A DNA stretch of 8,721 bases from NCBI GenBank assembly GCA_041477005.1, contig JBGOUJ010000327.1:1-8721 (forward strand), in the 5' to 3' direction. This DNA comes from JBGOUJ01 sp041477005. GTDB lineage: Bacteria; Acidobacteriota; Terriglobia; Bryobacterales; JACQDG01. Shown here piece after piece: positions 1 to 7,282 of the stretch (its first letter is position 1; each line of letters begins with the position of its first letter). Position numbers and translations under genes: made by a program. The notes beneath the pieces were generated by a model. The model searched no databases. It was not told the origin of the DNA and saw only the letters and a list, made by a program, of their open reading frames with translations.

Positions 1-301
1 ACTCTCGTCCGGCCTTGCGGTGCCTGAGGCAGAGAAGATCGAGAATTCCAGCGCAGTCCGTCTGCGTCAACCATCGCCCGAGCGCTGATCAGCCGGCGCC
101 CTTGGGGCGCCGAGCAGAAGGGCCACAAAAGCAGACAAGGGGTCAGCACCATCTGGAAGCGCCGTTGTGCGACCGATGCGGAGACGGCCGGAGTCCATCT
201 TCCTGATTTCGGCGCGTACCGCCGGGGCTAGGGCGGCGGCTGGGCTGTTCTCACCACCAAGGTCACCGTTCCGAGATGGCGCCCCGCTTCGTGCGGTTGT
301 G
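1..301. other. No recognisable gene; left-edge non-coding stretch
   Basis: This stretch lies beyond the stop codon of the minus-strand hydrolase. Short open frames exist on both strands, but their translations are Arg/Ala/Pro-rich and match no family I know, as expected from chance frames in high-GC DNA. A minus-strand frame beginning with ATG at 74-72 runs off the left edge; it could be the start of another gene, but too little of it is present to judge. The only clear structure is a perfect 8-bp GC hairpin at 94-112. No tRNA or repeat was seen. Confidence 0.5.
94..112. other. Strong GC hairpin downstream of the hydrolase gene
   Basis: Arms 94-101 and 105-112 (CGGCGCCC / GGGCGCCG) pair perfectly over 8 bp around a 3-nt loop. 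It lies about 190 nt beyond the minus-strand hydrolase stop. No T-tract follows on either strand, so it is not a canonical intrinsic terminator. It could still be a transcript 3' end structure or a chance GC palindrome. Confidence 0.3.
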
Positions 302-1582
302 TTACTGCGTCGTGCCGTCACCCGCCGACGGCGCCGGCGCATGGCCGCCGGGCGGCAAGGTCGCGTACACAGCCCGCTCGAATTCGCGCAGCAGGCCGAT
401 CGCTTCTGCGTCACCGAATGGCAGGAAATGCATCAGCAGAACCGCGCACACTCCGCGCCGCGGGTCGATCCAGAAGAAGGTATTCGCCACGCCCGCCCAG
501 GCGAGGCTCCCGGCTGACCGGCCGCCTTCGTACGCGCTCGTGTTGATCAGAAAGCCGAATCCGAACTTATCGGCGAATCCTGGATGGAAGTCCACGTCGC
601 TCGACGTCTCGGGCTTGAGACTCCTCATTTTTCCCGCGCTCAATTCGCCGATCTGGTTGGACGCCATCATCTCCACGGTCTTCGCCTGCAGGATCTGTTC
701 CTTGCCGCTGCCCCGCCCGCGCCGCAGAATCATCTGCGTGAAGCGCAAGTAGTCGCCGGCGGTCGAGTACAGCCCGCCGCCGCCGTTGAAGGAATTCGGC
801 GGGGCCGGCGGTGTTCGGGGGTTCTCTTTCAGGGATCCGTCGCTCTGCCTCGGATAAGTGCTCACCAGGCGATCGAACTTCTCCGCCGGCAGGATGAACC
901 CCGTGTCCCTCATGCCCAGCGGCCCCAGGATGTGGAGCTGGAAATACTCCTCCAGCGTCTGCCCGGTCACCGCTTCCACCAGCCGCCCGGTCCAATCGAT
1001 GCTGGTCCCGTATTCCCAGCGCGCTCCCGGCTCGAACATCAGTGGGGTAACGGGCGCGCTCGCGCCCGCAGCGGCGGGCCCGGCCTGCGCCGCGTACCGC
1101 AGCAGATTTCCGTCCCAAATGTCGTAGGCGAACCCCGACGTGTGGGTCAGCAGGCGCCGCAGCGTGACCGGCTGGCCGGCCGGGCGAAGAACCGGCTTGC
1201 CGGTATCTTTGTCGAAGCCTTCCAGAACTTCCAATCGGCCCAATTGGGGAAGGTGCTTCGCCACGGGTTCGTCCAGTTGGAGCAGTCCCCGCTCCACCAG
1301 TTGCAGGGCGGCCACCGAGGTGACGGGCTTGGTCATCGAGGCGATGCGGAAAATGGAGCCGGTTGTCAGATCCACTCCGGAAGAGGAGTCCCGCTTACCG
1401 AAAGTGCCCGCATAGGTGGTGTTCTCCGCGGTGGCGACCATCGCCACGGCCGCGGGGATCTTTCTTCGCTTCACCCCCGCGCGCAGGGTCTCGTCGAGCC
1501 CCGCGGCGCCCCACAGATCTCCGGCTCGCGTGCTCAGAACGAACGCCACGCCGCCGAACTCTCTCCGACTGATTAGGGACAT
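302..1582 (-). CDS. Serine hydrolase, beta-lactamase / family VIII esterase fold, Tat-type signal
   Basis: Predicted 426-aa secreted serine hydrolase of the class C beta-lactamase/penicillin-binding-protein-like fold, most like family VIII carboxylesterases. Visible motifs: SMTK at 82-85 (S-x-x-K nucleophile and base), LLTHTSGF at 144-151, YGT at 191-193 (the Y-x-N-like motif, Tyr191), and WAG at 363-365 followed by FFWIDP. The last stands where family VIII enzymes carry W-x-G in place of the lactamase KTG. The chosen ATG gives SRREF at residues 5-9 followed by a short hydrophobic run, which resembles a Tat signal. An upstream in-frame ATG at 1696 would add 38 Arg-rich residues and has a GGAG about 9-12 nt ahead of it, so that start cannot be excluded. 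The likely activity is hydrolysis of a short-chain ester or amide; the true substrate cannot be told. A gap of 214 nt separates it from the upstream tRNA thiolase gene, so it is probably its own unit. Confidence 0.87.
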   Translation of the reverse strand: MSLISRREFGGVAFVLSTRAGDLWGAAGLDETLRAGVKRRKIPAAVAMVATAENTTYAGTFGKRDSSSGVDLTTGSIFRIASMTKPVTSVAALQLVERGLLQLDEPVAKHLPQLGRLEVLEGFDKDTGKPVLRPAGQPVTLRRLLTHTSGFAYDIWDGNLLRYAAQAGPAAAGASAPVTPLMFEPGARWEYGTSIDWTGRLVEAVTGQTLEEYFQLHILGPLGMRDTGFILPAEKFDRLVSTYPRQSDGSLKENPRTPPAPPNSFNGGGGLYSTAGDYLRFTQMILRRGRGSGKEQILQAKTVEMMASNQIGELSAGKMRSLKPETSSDVDFHPGFADKFGFGFLINTSAYEGGRSAGSLAWAGVANTFFWIDPRRGVCAVLLMHFLPFGDAEAIGLLREFERAVYATLPPGGHAPAPSAGDGTTQ

Positions 1583-1796
1583 GCCATGTTTGATACCACG
1601 AATCGTCCGGTCGAGCCACCTGGAAACGAGCCGGACGCTGCCTGGCCGGAGAAACTTTCGGGCGGGATTTTGACCGCGATATCGCGCCTGGCCCATCCCG
1701 CCTGCTCCGGCGATCTGGTAGGGGCCAAGACGTGTCCCGCTGGCAAGAGGAATAGGATGTTGAATGATTCCAGCCCGGACTGGGGAAGCCCGAGGC

Positions 1797-2603
1797 TTAT
1801 CCCACCGGCGACAGGATCGGCAGCAGGTCCGGCTCCCCGGTTTCCACCGTGTCGGCGTCGAGCGAGAGGAAGCGAGTGTCGAGCAAGCGGCCGGTGTCGA
1901 GCTTACCCATGGCCGACAGGATGTTCTCGAGCACGTGCGGATGCTCCTGCTTGAGCCCGCCCAGGTAGTCGCGCAGGGAGCGGCGAACGGTCCCGGTGCG
2001 CTGGGAGCAGCCGCAGGGAATGAGGGGGAACCGTTTTTCCTCGGCGTAACCGGCGGTGATCTCTTCGCTCACGTAAACGAGCGGGCGGATCAGGCGGAAG
2101 TCGCGCTCGCGCGAGTAGGCGACCGGCGGCAGGGCGCTGATGCGCCCGGTGAACAAGATGTTCCGCAGCAGGGCCTCGCAGAAATCATCGGCGGTATGGC
2201 CGAAGGCGATCACGTTGGCGCCCAGGCCGCGCGCGATCTCGTAAACGGCGCGGCGGCGGTAGCGGCTGCACAGGTCGCAGCCGTGGTCGGGCTGCTCTTC
2301 GAGCAGGCGGAAGGACGGCGCGTCGTGGAAGTAGGTCCAGGAGACGCCGCGCGCCTTCATGTACTCGCCGAGCGGCCCGATCGGCCGCAGGAACTTCCCT
2401 TGTTCCACCGTAAACGCGCAGACCGTGAACCGGGCCGGCGACCGCTTCTGCAAGAGCAACAGGGCTTCGAGCAGGGTAACCGAGTCCTTGCCGCCCGAGA
2501 CGGCCACCGCCACGCGATCGCCGTCGCGAATCATCTTGAACTTGCCGATCGCCTCGCCCACGCGGCGCAGCAACGCCCGCTCGATCTGTTCTGGGGTTTT
2601 CAT
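1797..2603 (-). CDS. ttcA: tRNA 2-thiocytidine synthetase TtcA-like (PP-loop ATPase)
   Basis: Predicted cytoplasmic 268-aa enzyme of the TtcA family, which thiolates cytidine 32 of certain tRNAs using ATP and an Fe-S cluster. The PP-loop ATP-binding motif SGGKDS is at 36-41, CDLC (C-x2-C) at 109-112, the family helix GHTADDFCEALLRN at 135-148, and PCGC at 196-199 after the RPLVY segment. In characterised TtcA, the C-x-x-C pair and a third downstream Cys hold the [4Fe-4S] cluster; Cys197 or Cys199 would be the third ligand here. E. coli TtcA is about 40 residues longer, so this is a compact form. It lacks the N-terminal zinc-finger cysteines of TtuA-type thiolases, which argues for TtcA. The ATG at 2603 has GGAG about 10-13 nt upstream and a TATAAT close by. 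It appears monocistronic. Confidence 0.88.
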   Translation of the reverse strand: MKTPEQIERALLRRVGEAIGKFKMIRDGDRVAVAVSGGKDSVTLLEALLLLQKRSPARFTVCAFTVEQGKFLRPIGPLGEYMKARGVSWTYFHDAPSFRLLEEQPDHGCDLCSRYRRRAVYEIARGLGANVIAFGHTADDFCEALLRNILFTGRISALPPVAYSRERDFRLIRPLVYVSEEITAGYAEEKRFPLIPCGCSQRTGTVRRSLRDYLGGLKQEHPHVLENILSAMGKLDTGRLLDTRFLSLDADTVETGEPDLLPILSPVG

Positions 2604-2908
2604 ATGGCCCGCACTCCATTATATAATGCGGCTCATCAGAGGCGCCCATGAAGCCTGACGCCCGCCGAAACGATGGCGGACCTCAAGGCCGGCCTGCGCT
2701 ACCGGGAAGACCAAAAGGGTGTGGACAATGCTCGCCTCTGCTCGCGACCTTGCGATTGGATGTGCCCGTCTTCGACACGGTCGAGGGATGTTCGTTGGAA
2801 GGGGACCGCGCCCGAACTTTGAGAGACAATGCCATCGAATGAAGTCACCTGATCTGCTCGCACGCGCCACGTCGCCAATATCGGGTAAATCCCAAGATGA
2901 GTAAGGTT
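2604..2908. other. Intergenic region, no supported gene
   Basis: This 305-nt gap lies between ttcA and the zinc-protease gene. Several short frames overlap here: plus strand 2648-2842, 2673-2822 and 2719-2904, and minus strand 2915-2619. None has a good ribosome site or a recognisable motif. The 2673-2822 frame (49 aa, beginning MADLKAGLRYRED) looks most protein-like in composition, so this could be gene debris. Apart from the AT-rich ttcA promoter patch I see no RNA gene, terminator or repeat. Confidence 0.45.
2618..2623 (-). promoter_or_regulatory. Possible -10 element of ttcA
   Basis: A perfect TATAAT on the minus strand lies 14 nt ahead of the ttcA ATG in otherwise GC-rich DNA. No convincing -35 is seen at the usual distance. 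If used, the transcript would start almost at the ATG, giving a very short leader and excluding the GGAG at 2617-2614. The same AT-rich patch also reads TATAAT on the plus strand (2622-2627), but nothing recognisable follows it there. Confidence 0.25.
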
Positions 2909-3517
2909 CTACCACAGCGCCCGCAGTCGACTCAGCGTGTCCGCGGATAACGTAAGAGGCGGCAGCGTCGCGGTGCCGCCGAACGGACTAACGGTGTCTC
3001 CCGCGGGCCTCCTTCCTTCGTTAGGCGTCCAACTCTGTGACAGGAGACCCTCGAAAGCCGGGTCATGCGCGTCTAAACCAAGGGCGTGCAGGAACTCATG
3101 CGCTACGATCACCCGCATGACCGGTTCCCCCACTAAACGCGAAGAAGCCACCCTCGGGTTGACTCGCGGGTTTAGCGGAAGAAAAATATAGGCCCGTTCG
3201 CGGTTGAAGTTCACGTTTCTTCCGGTTTGACGGTCAATGCTCCTCGTGGCGCCGTGCAGAATGTCGGTTCGCAGCGTGCCGGATTGATTCGTCCCATCGA
3301 CCTGGAAGGTGTAACGGCCCGACGACAGGGCGACCAAGATCACGGCAGATTCGCCGACTGCCAGGGTCACGTTCACCTGATTGCCGGTGAACAAGGTGTT
3401 CAACTCGCGGATCGCCGCGGACACAGCGCTGCTCCACGCCGCGCCATGCACTCCCGACTTGTCAATATTCAACGTCCCTGTACTGCGGACCGAAGAAATC
3501 CAGGAAACGTCAGCCAT
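2909..3517 (-). CDS. Small metzincin-like zinc metalloprotease, no signal peptide
   Basis: Predicted 202-aa protein of unknown specific function. The key evidence is HEFLHALGLDAH at 140-151, an exact HExxHxxGxxH metzincin zinc motif: His140, His144 and His151 as ligands and Glu141 as the catalytic base. The C-terminal LTLSADTLSRLRALW matches the 'LSADDIAGIQALY' helix that ends matrixin-type catalytic domains, so the family is probably matrixin-like. Between them, where a Met-turn is expected, stands GLLSQSW with no Met. The N-terminal 130 residues are beta-rich and unrecognised. There is no signal peptide or membrane segment at this start, which is unusual since metzincins are normally secreted. 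The start is firm: ATG is preceded by GGAGGT with an 8-nt spacer. It stands alone, about 300 nt from ttcA and 208 nt from ubiD. Substrate unknown. Confidence 0.8.
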   Translation of the reverse strand: MADVSWISSVRSTGTLNIDKSGVHGAAWSSAVSAAIRELNTLFTGNQVNVTLAVGESAVILVALSSGRYTFQVDGTNQSGTLRTDILHGATRSIDRQTGRNVNFNRERAYIFLPLNPRVNPRVASSRLVGEPVMRVIVAHEFLHALGLDAHDPAFEGLLSQSWTPNEGRRPAGDTVSPFGGTATLPPLTLSADTLSRLRALW

Positions 3518-3525
3518 GTTGTTAG

Positions 3526-3531
3526 ACCTCC
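3526..3531 (-). promoter_or_regulatory. Strong Shine-Dalgarno of the metzincin-like gene
   Basis: GGAGGT on the minus strand, 8 nt before the ATG at 3517, is the best ribosome site in the window. It fixes the start of the protease gene and so supports the absence of a signal peptide. Confidence 0.8.
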
Positions 3532-3538
3532 ACGCAAG

Positions 3539-3566
3539 ACTATAGCCTAACGAACGCCGATGTTAG
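3539..3566 (-). promoter_or_regulatory. Possible promoter of the metzincin-like gene
   Basis: On the minus strand, CTAACA at 3566-3561 (4/6 to TTGACA) and TATAGT at 3544-3539 (5/6 to TATAAT) are separated by 16 nt. They lie just upstream of the strong ribosome site. The predicted transcription start near 3532 would leave a leader of roughly 14 nt. This rests on consensus matching only. Confidence 0.35.
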
Positions 3567-3725
3567 AGGCGTTGCGATGATTGGCGGGAACTGACCTGTT
3601 TTCCCGGCCGCCCCAGTGGAACCACGGGTGGATCCTCCGGCGAGTGCGCCTTGCTAACCCGGTATATCCCTCGCCAGGACGCCAGGGCCGCCAAGTTCCG
3701 AGAACTCTTGCGAGAGACACGCTCG

Positions 3726-5198
3726 TTAGAACCCGAGCTGCTTGCACAGCCCGTCCACGCGCCGCTTCACTTCCGGGTCCATCTCGATCACGCCCGGCCA
3801 GGGGCGGGTGAAGCCTTCCTGCGGCCACTTGCGCGTAGCGTCGATGCCCATTTTTGAGCCGTAGTTCGGCAGCCGGCTCGAATGGTCGAGCGAATCGATC
3901 GGGCCCAAGACGAACTGGATGTCCCGCTCCGGGTCGATGTGGTTCAGCGCCTTCCACGCCACCTCGCGAACGTCCTGCACGTTGACGTCTTCATCCACCA
4001 CCACGATGCACTTCGAGAACATCGCCTGCCCCAAGCCCCAGATCGCCGACATCACCTTGCGCGCGTGGCCGGGATACGACTTGCGGATTTTGATCAGCAT
4101 CAGGTTGTGGAAGATGCCCTCGGCGGGCATGTGCATGTCGATGACTTCGGGCAACTGAAGCCGCATTAAGGGCAGGAAGATCCGCTCGATGGCGTTGCCC
4201 ATGTAGAAATCCTCCATGGGCGGCGGACCGACGATGGTCGTGACGTAGATCGGATCCTTGCGCCGGGTGATACAGGTGACGTGGAAGACGGGGTAGTCGT
4301 CTTCGAGCGAATAGAAGCCGGTGTGGTCTCCGAAGGGGCCTTCGGTGCGCAGCTCGCCCAGCGTCACGTAGCCTTCGAGCACGATTTCGGAGTTGGCCGG
4401 CACCTCGAGATCGTTCGTCTCGCACTTCACCATCTCAACCGGCTCCGAACGCAGGAAGCCGGCAAAGAGCATCTCGTCCAGGTCGGGCGGCAGCGGGAGT
4501 ATGGCGGAAAACATCGTCGCCGGGTCGGAGCCGATGGCCACCGCGATCGGCATGCGCGTCTCGCCGCCTTCCTGGCCCCCTGCTTTCCCCCCTGCTTTCA
4601 ACGCCCGGCGGTAGTGCTCGGCGCCCTGCTTGTGGGTCTGCCAGTGCATGCCCGTGGTGCGCTCGTCGTAGATCTGCAGCCGATACATGCCGCAGTTGCG
4701 CTTCCCGGTGTCGGGATTGCGGGAGAACACCATTGGCAGGGTGATGAAGCGGCCGCCGTCCTGCGGCCAGCATTTCTGCACCGGAAGATCGAACAAGGAG
4801 AACTTCTCCCGCAGAACCACTTCCTTGGCCGGGCCGTCGCGCACGGACTTCGGGAAAAACGATCCCATCTCGGCCAGCTTCGGCAGCATCTTGAGCTTGC
4901 CGACCAGGCCCTGGGGGGTCTTCATTTCCAGGTATTCCGAGATCCGCGCGGCGACTTCGTCGATGGACTCCACTTCGAGTGCCAGCTCCATCCGGCGCCG
5001 GCTGCCGAGCAGGTTGATGGCGACGGGAATGTCGTAACCCTTGGGCCGCTCGAACAGCAGCGCTGGCCCGCCCTTCTTGACCGCCCGGTCGGCGACCTCG
5101 GTGATTTCGAGGATCGGATCGACCTCGGCTCGGACGCGCTTCAGCTCATCGCGCTTTTCCAAAGTACGCAAAAAATCTCGGAGATCCTTGTAGGCCAC
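3726..5198 (-). CDS. ubiD: UbiD-family prenylated-FMN-dependent decarboxylase
   Basis: Predicted 490-aa cytoplasmic decarboxylase, full length for the family, which reversibly decarboxylates aromatic or alpha,beta-unsaturated acids with prenylated FMN. UbiD itself acts on the 4-hydroxybenzoate-derived intermediate in quinone synthesis. Asn168 and Arg173 in NCGMYR, followed by the H/W-rich MHWQTHKQGAEHY, form the cofactor region. EGPFGDHTGFY at 286-296 carries the acidic pair Glu286 and Asp291, equivalent to the Glu/Glu pair of fungal Fdc1; together with Arg173 these make the catalytic triad. All key residues are present, so it should be active if a UbiX flavin prenyltransferase exists elsewhere; none is in this window. 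The start is GTG, 3 nt after the stop of the shortened DUF1080 ORF, with GAGGAA as ribosome site inside that ORF, so translation is probably coupled. Quinone pathway versus another aromatic-acid substrate cannot be resolved. Confidence 0.92.
   Translation of the reverse strand: MAYKDLRDFLRTLEKRDELKRVRAEVDPILEITEVADRAVKKGGPALLFERPKGYDIPVAINLLGSRRRMELALEVESIDEVAARISEYLEMKTPQGLVGKLKMLPKLAEMGSFFPKSVRDGPAKEVVLREKFSLFDLPVQKCWPQDGGRFITLPMVFSRNPDTGKRNCGMYRLQIYDERTTGMHWQTHKQGAEHYRRALKAGGKAGGQEGGETRMPIAVAIGSDPATMFSAILPLPPDLDEMLFAGFLRSEPVEMVKCETNDLEVPANSEIVLEGYVTLGELRTEGPFGDHTGFYSLEDDYPVFHVTCITRRKDPIYVTTIVGPPPMEDFYMGNAIERIFLPLMRLQLPEVIDMHMPAEGIFHNLMLIKIRKSYPGHARKVMSAIWGLGQAMFSKCIVVVDEDVNVQDVREVAWKALNHIDPERDIQFVLGPIDSLDHSSRLPNYGSKMGIDATRKWPQEGFTRPWPGVIEMDPEVKRRVDGLCKQLGF
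4576..4599 (-). repeat. Perfect 12-bp tandem duplication inside ubiD
   Basis: The 12-mer CCCCCTGCTTTC (plus strand) occurs twice head to tail. It encodes part of a Lys/Ala/Gly-rich KAGGKAGG stretch at residues 201-208 of the decarboxylase, in a probable surface loop. It keeps the frame and looks like a replication-slippage insertion. Confidence 0.75.
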
Positions 5199-5201
5199 GG
5201 G

Positions 5202-5426
5202 CTATTCCTCGATCTCCAGGTCCTTGAATTTGACGGTCATATTCTTCGAGTGCATGGTCCCGGGCTTAGCGGGGTCCGAGCTGCCCGCGATCGCGCCGTC
5301 TTCGATGGTCCACAGCGCCTGTCCCACCTGTTCGCAACCGGTGAAGTTCCGGCCGTTGAAAAGCGGCTTCCAGCCTGCCAGGGCGGGCATGACGAGCAGC
5401 AAGCCGGCGAGCCATCGAGTTCTCAT
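5202..5426 (-). pseudogene. DUF1080 (3-keto-disaccharide hydrolase-like) gene with internal deletion
   Basis: A 74-aa ORF that begins with a good Sec signal (MRTRWLAGLLLVMPALA, then GWKPLF). It continues with the characteristic DUF1080 opening, LFNGRNF about 21-27 and WTIEDGAIAG about 38-47. It then passes at residues 53-62 directly into VKFKDLEIEE, which resembles the family's C-terminal strand (typically V-x-F-R-N-I-R-I-K-E). Normal DUF1080 domains are around 180-200 residues, so the central strands that form the sugar-binding face are missing while both ends remain and the frame is kept. The stop lies 3 nt before the ubiD GTG. It may be a deleted, non-functional remnant kept because it carries the ubiD ribosome site, or a real mini-protein. 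The in-frame extension upstream to a TTG at 5570 was rejected, since it would place residues ahead of the signal peptide and overlap fabD. No clear ribosome site precedes the chosen ATG. Confidence 0.6.
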
Positions 5427-5450
5427 ACTGAGTAGGATAGGCATTCCCGC
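5424..5450. repeat. Direct repeat copy A in divergent promoter region
   Basis: These 27 bp match 24 of 27 bases of copy B at 5526-5552, exactly 102 bp away in the same orientation. This copy spans the ATG of the DUF1080 ORF. The similarity resumes after a 1-nt shift and runs to an ATG at 5462-5464, mirroring the way copy B runs up to the fabD ATG. Confidence 0.65.
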
Positions 5451-5525
5451 TCCAATTGCCAATGCCCCGGGGTACAATTCTCCAGCCTCTGGCTGGCTTC
5501 CCGTCCGGACGAGCGGCCGGGATCG

Positions 5526-5552
5526 CATATTGAGTAGAATGGGCATTCCCGC
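5526..5552. repeat. Direct repeat copy B in divergent promoter region
   Basis: This is the second copy of the 27-bp element, ending 10 nt before the fabD ATG. It contains a perfect 5-2-5 inverted repeat, GAATG-GG-CATTC, at 5537-5548 and a TAGAAT at 5535-5540 that could serve as a -10 for fabD, though no -35 is seen. It could be a duplicated promoter or operator, or one member of a dispersed repeat family. Confidence 0.65.
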
Positions 5553-5562
5553 GTAATCGCCG

Positions 5563-6498
<936 letters not shown>

Positions 6499-6546
6499 TG
6501 AACACCGAATCGCCGGGACCGCCGCTCGGACCCGGCAGTTTTCTTT

Positions 6547-7281
6547 ATGAACAATCGCATCGCTTTTGTAACCGGAGCCAGCCAGGGCATCGGCCGCGCC
6601 TGCGCGCTGGCGCTCGCCCAGCAGGGGGCTCGCGTGATTGCGGCCGCCCGCCAGCAGGAGAAGCTCGAGCAGTTGGTCGGGGAGATCCGAGCCGCGGGCG
6701 GCCAGGCGGCGGCCGTCCCGCTGGATGTGACCTCGGCGGATTCGATTGCCGCGGCCTTTCGGCAGGCCGAGGAGGTCTTCGGCAAGGTTGAAATCCTGGT
6801 GAACAACGCCGGCATCACTCGCGACGGCCTCGTGCTGCGCATGAAGCGCGAGAGCTGGGACGTGGTGCTCGCCACCAACCTGACCGGCAGCTTTCTGTGC
6901 ATCCAACAGGCGCTTCCCGCGATGGTGCGGGCGCGCTGGGGGCGGATCATCAACATCTCGTCGGTGGTCGGCGAGACCGGCAACCCCGGCCAGGCCAACT
7001 ATGTCGCCTCCAAGGCCGGCTTGATCGGCCTGACTAAGGCGCTCGCCCAGGAAGTGGCTTCCCGCAACATCACCGTGAACGCCGTCGCCCCGGGGTTTAT
7101 CGATACGGCCATGACTGGAGCGCTCGACCCGGCCGCCCGGGAGCGCCTCCTGCCGCTGATCCCGCTGGGCCGCATGGGCGCCGATCTCGATGTGGCTCAC
7201 GCGGTGCGCTTCCTGGCAAGCGACGAAGCTTCCTACATTACCGGCCACGTCCTGGACGTAAACGGCGGCCTGCGCATGTAG
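6547..7281 (+). CDS. fabG: 3-oxoacyl-ACP reductase FabG
   Basis: A 244-aa NADPH-dependent short-chain dehydrogenase that reduces 3-ketoacyl-ACP to 3-hydroxyacyl-ACP in fatty acid elongation. The cofactor motif TGASQGIG is at 9-16, and NNAG at 86-89. The catalytic tetrad is Asn111 (in NLTG), Ser139 (in INISSVVG), Tyr152 and Lys156 (YVASK). The PG motif at 182-183 begins APGFIDTAMT, and the C-terminus (ITGHVLDVNGGLRM) is typical of true FabG. It sits directly behind fabD, which supports FabG over other members of the large SDR family. No strong ribosome site is visible before the ATG. The gene that commonly comes next, acpP, is not here; a guanine deaminase gene begins 1 nt after the stop. Confidence 0.95.
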   Translation: MNNRIAFVTGASQGIGRACALALAQQGARVIAAARQQEKLEQLVGEIRAAGGQAAAVPLDVTSADSIAAAFRQAEEVFGKVEILVNNAGITRDGLVLRMKRESWDVVLATNLTGSFLCIQQALPAMVRARWGRIINISSVVGETGNPGQANYVASKAGLIGLTKALAQEVASRNITVNAVAPGFIDTAMTGALDPAARERLLPLIPLGRMGADLDVAHAVRFLASDEASYITGHVLDVNGGLRM

Positions 7282-7282
7282 C

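Noticed and set aside
584..1576. 330-aa plus-strand open frame antisense to the serine hydrolase
   Set aside because: It has no motif or ribosome site; the minus strand carries SMTK, HTSGF and the other hydrolase motifs.
1764..2651. 295-aa plus-strand open frame antisense to ttcA
   Set aside because: It is Ala/Gln/Arg-rich, has no recognisable domain and covers a gene with clear PP-loop and cysteine motifs on the other strand.
2619..2915. 98-aa minus-strand frame in the ttcA-protease gap
   Set aside because: It has no ribosome site, no motif and Arg/Pro-rich composition; it overlaps the ttcA promoter patch.
3553..3573. AACGCC / GGCGTT inverted repeat (6-bp arms, 9-nt loop) near the protease promoter
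   Set aside because: It is too short with too large a loop to separate from chance in GC-rich DNA; no T-tract follows.
3694..3706. AGTTC-CGA-GAACT hairpin downstream of ubiD as a terminator
   Set aside because: It has only a 5-bp stem and no U-tract in the minus-strand transcript, so a terminator call is not supported.
3650..3725. CGCCAGG direct repeats in the ubiD-protease gap as part of an array
   Set aside because: Only two short copies occur with no regular spacer; nothing resembles a CRISPR or iteron array.
4281..5435. 384-aa plus-strand open frame antisense to ubiD
   Set aside because: Its translation is Leu/Gly/His/Arg-rich with no motif. It mirrors the highly conserved UbiD frame and is a codon-bias shadow common in high-GC DNA.
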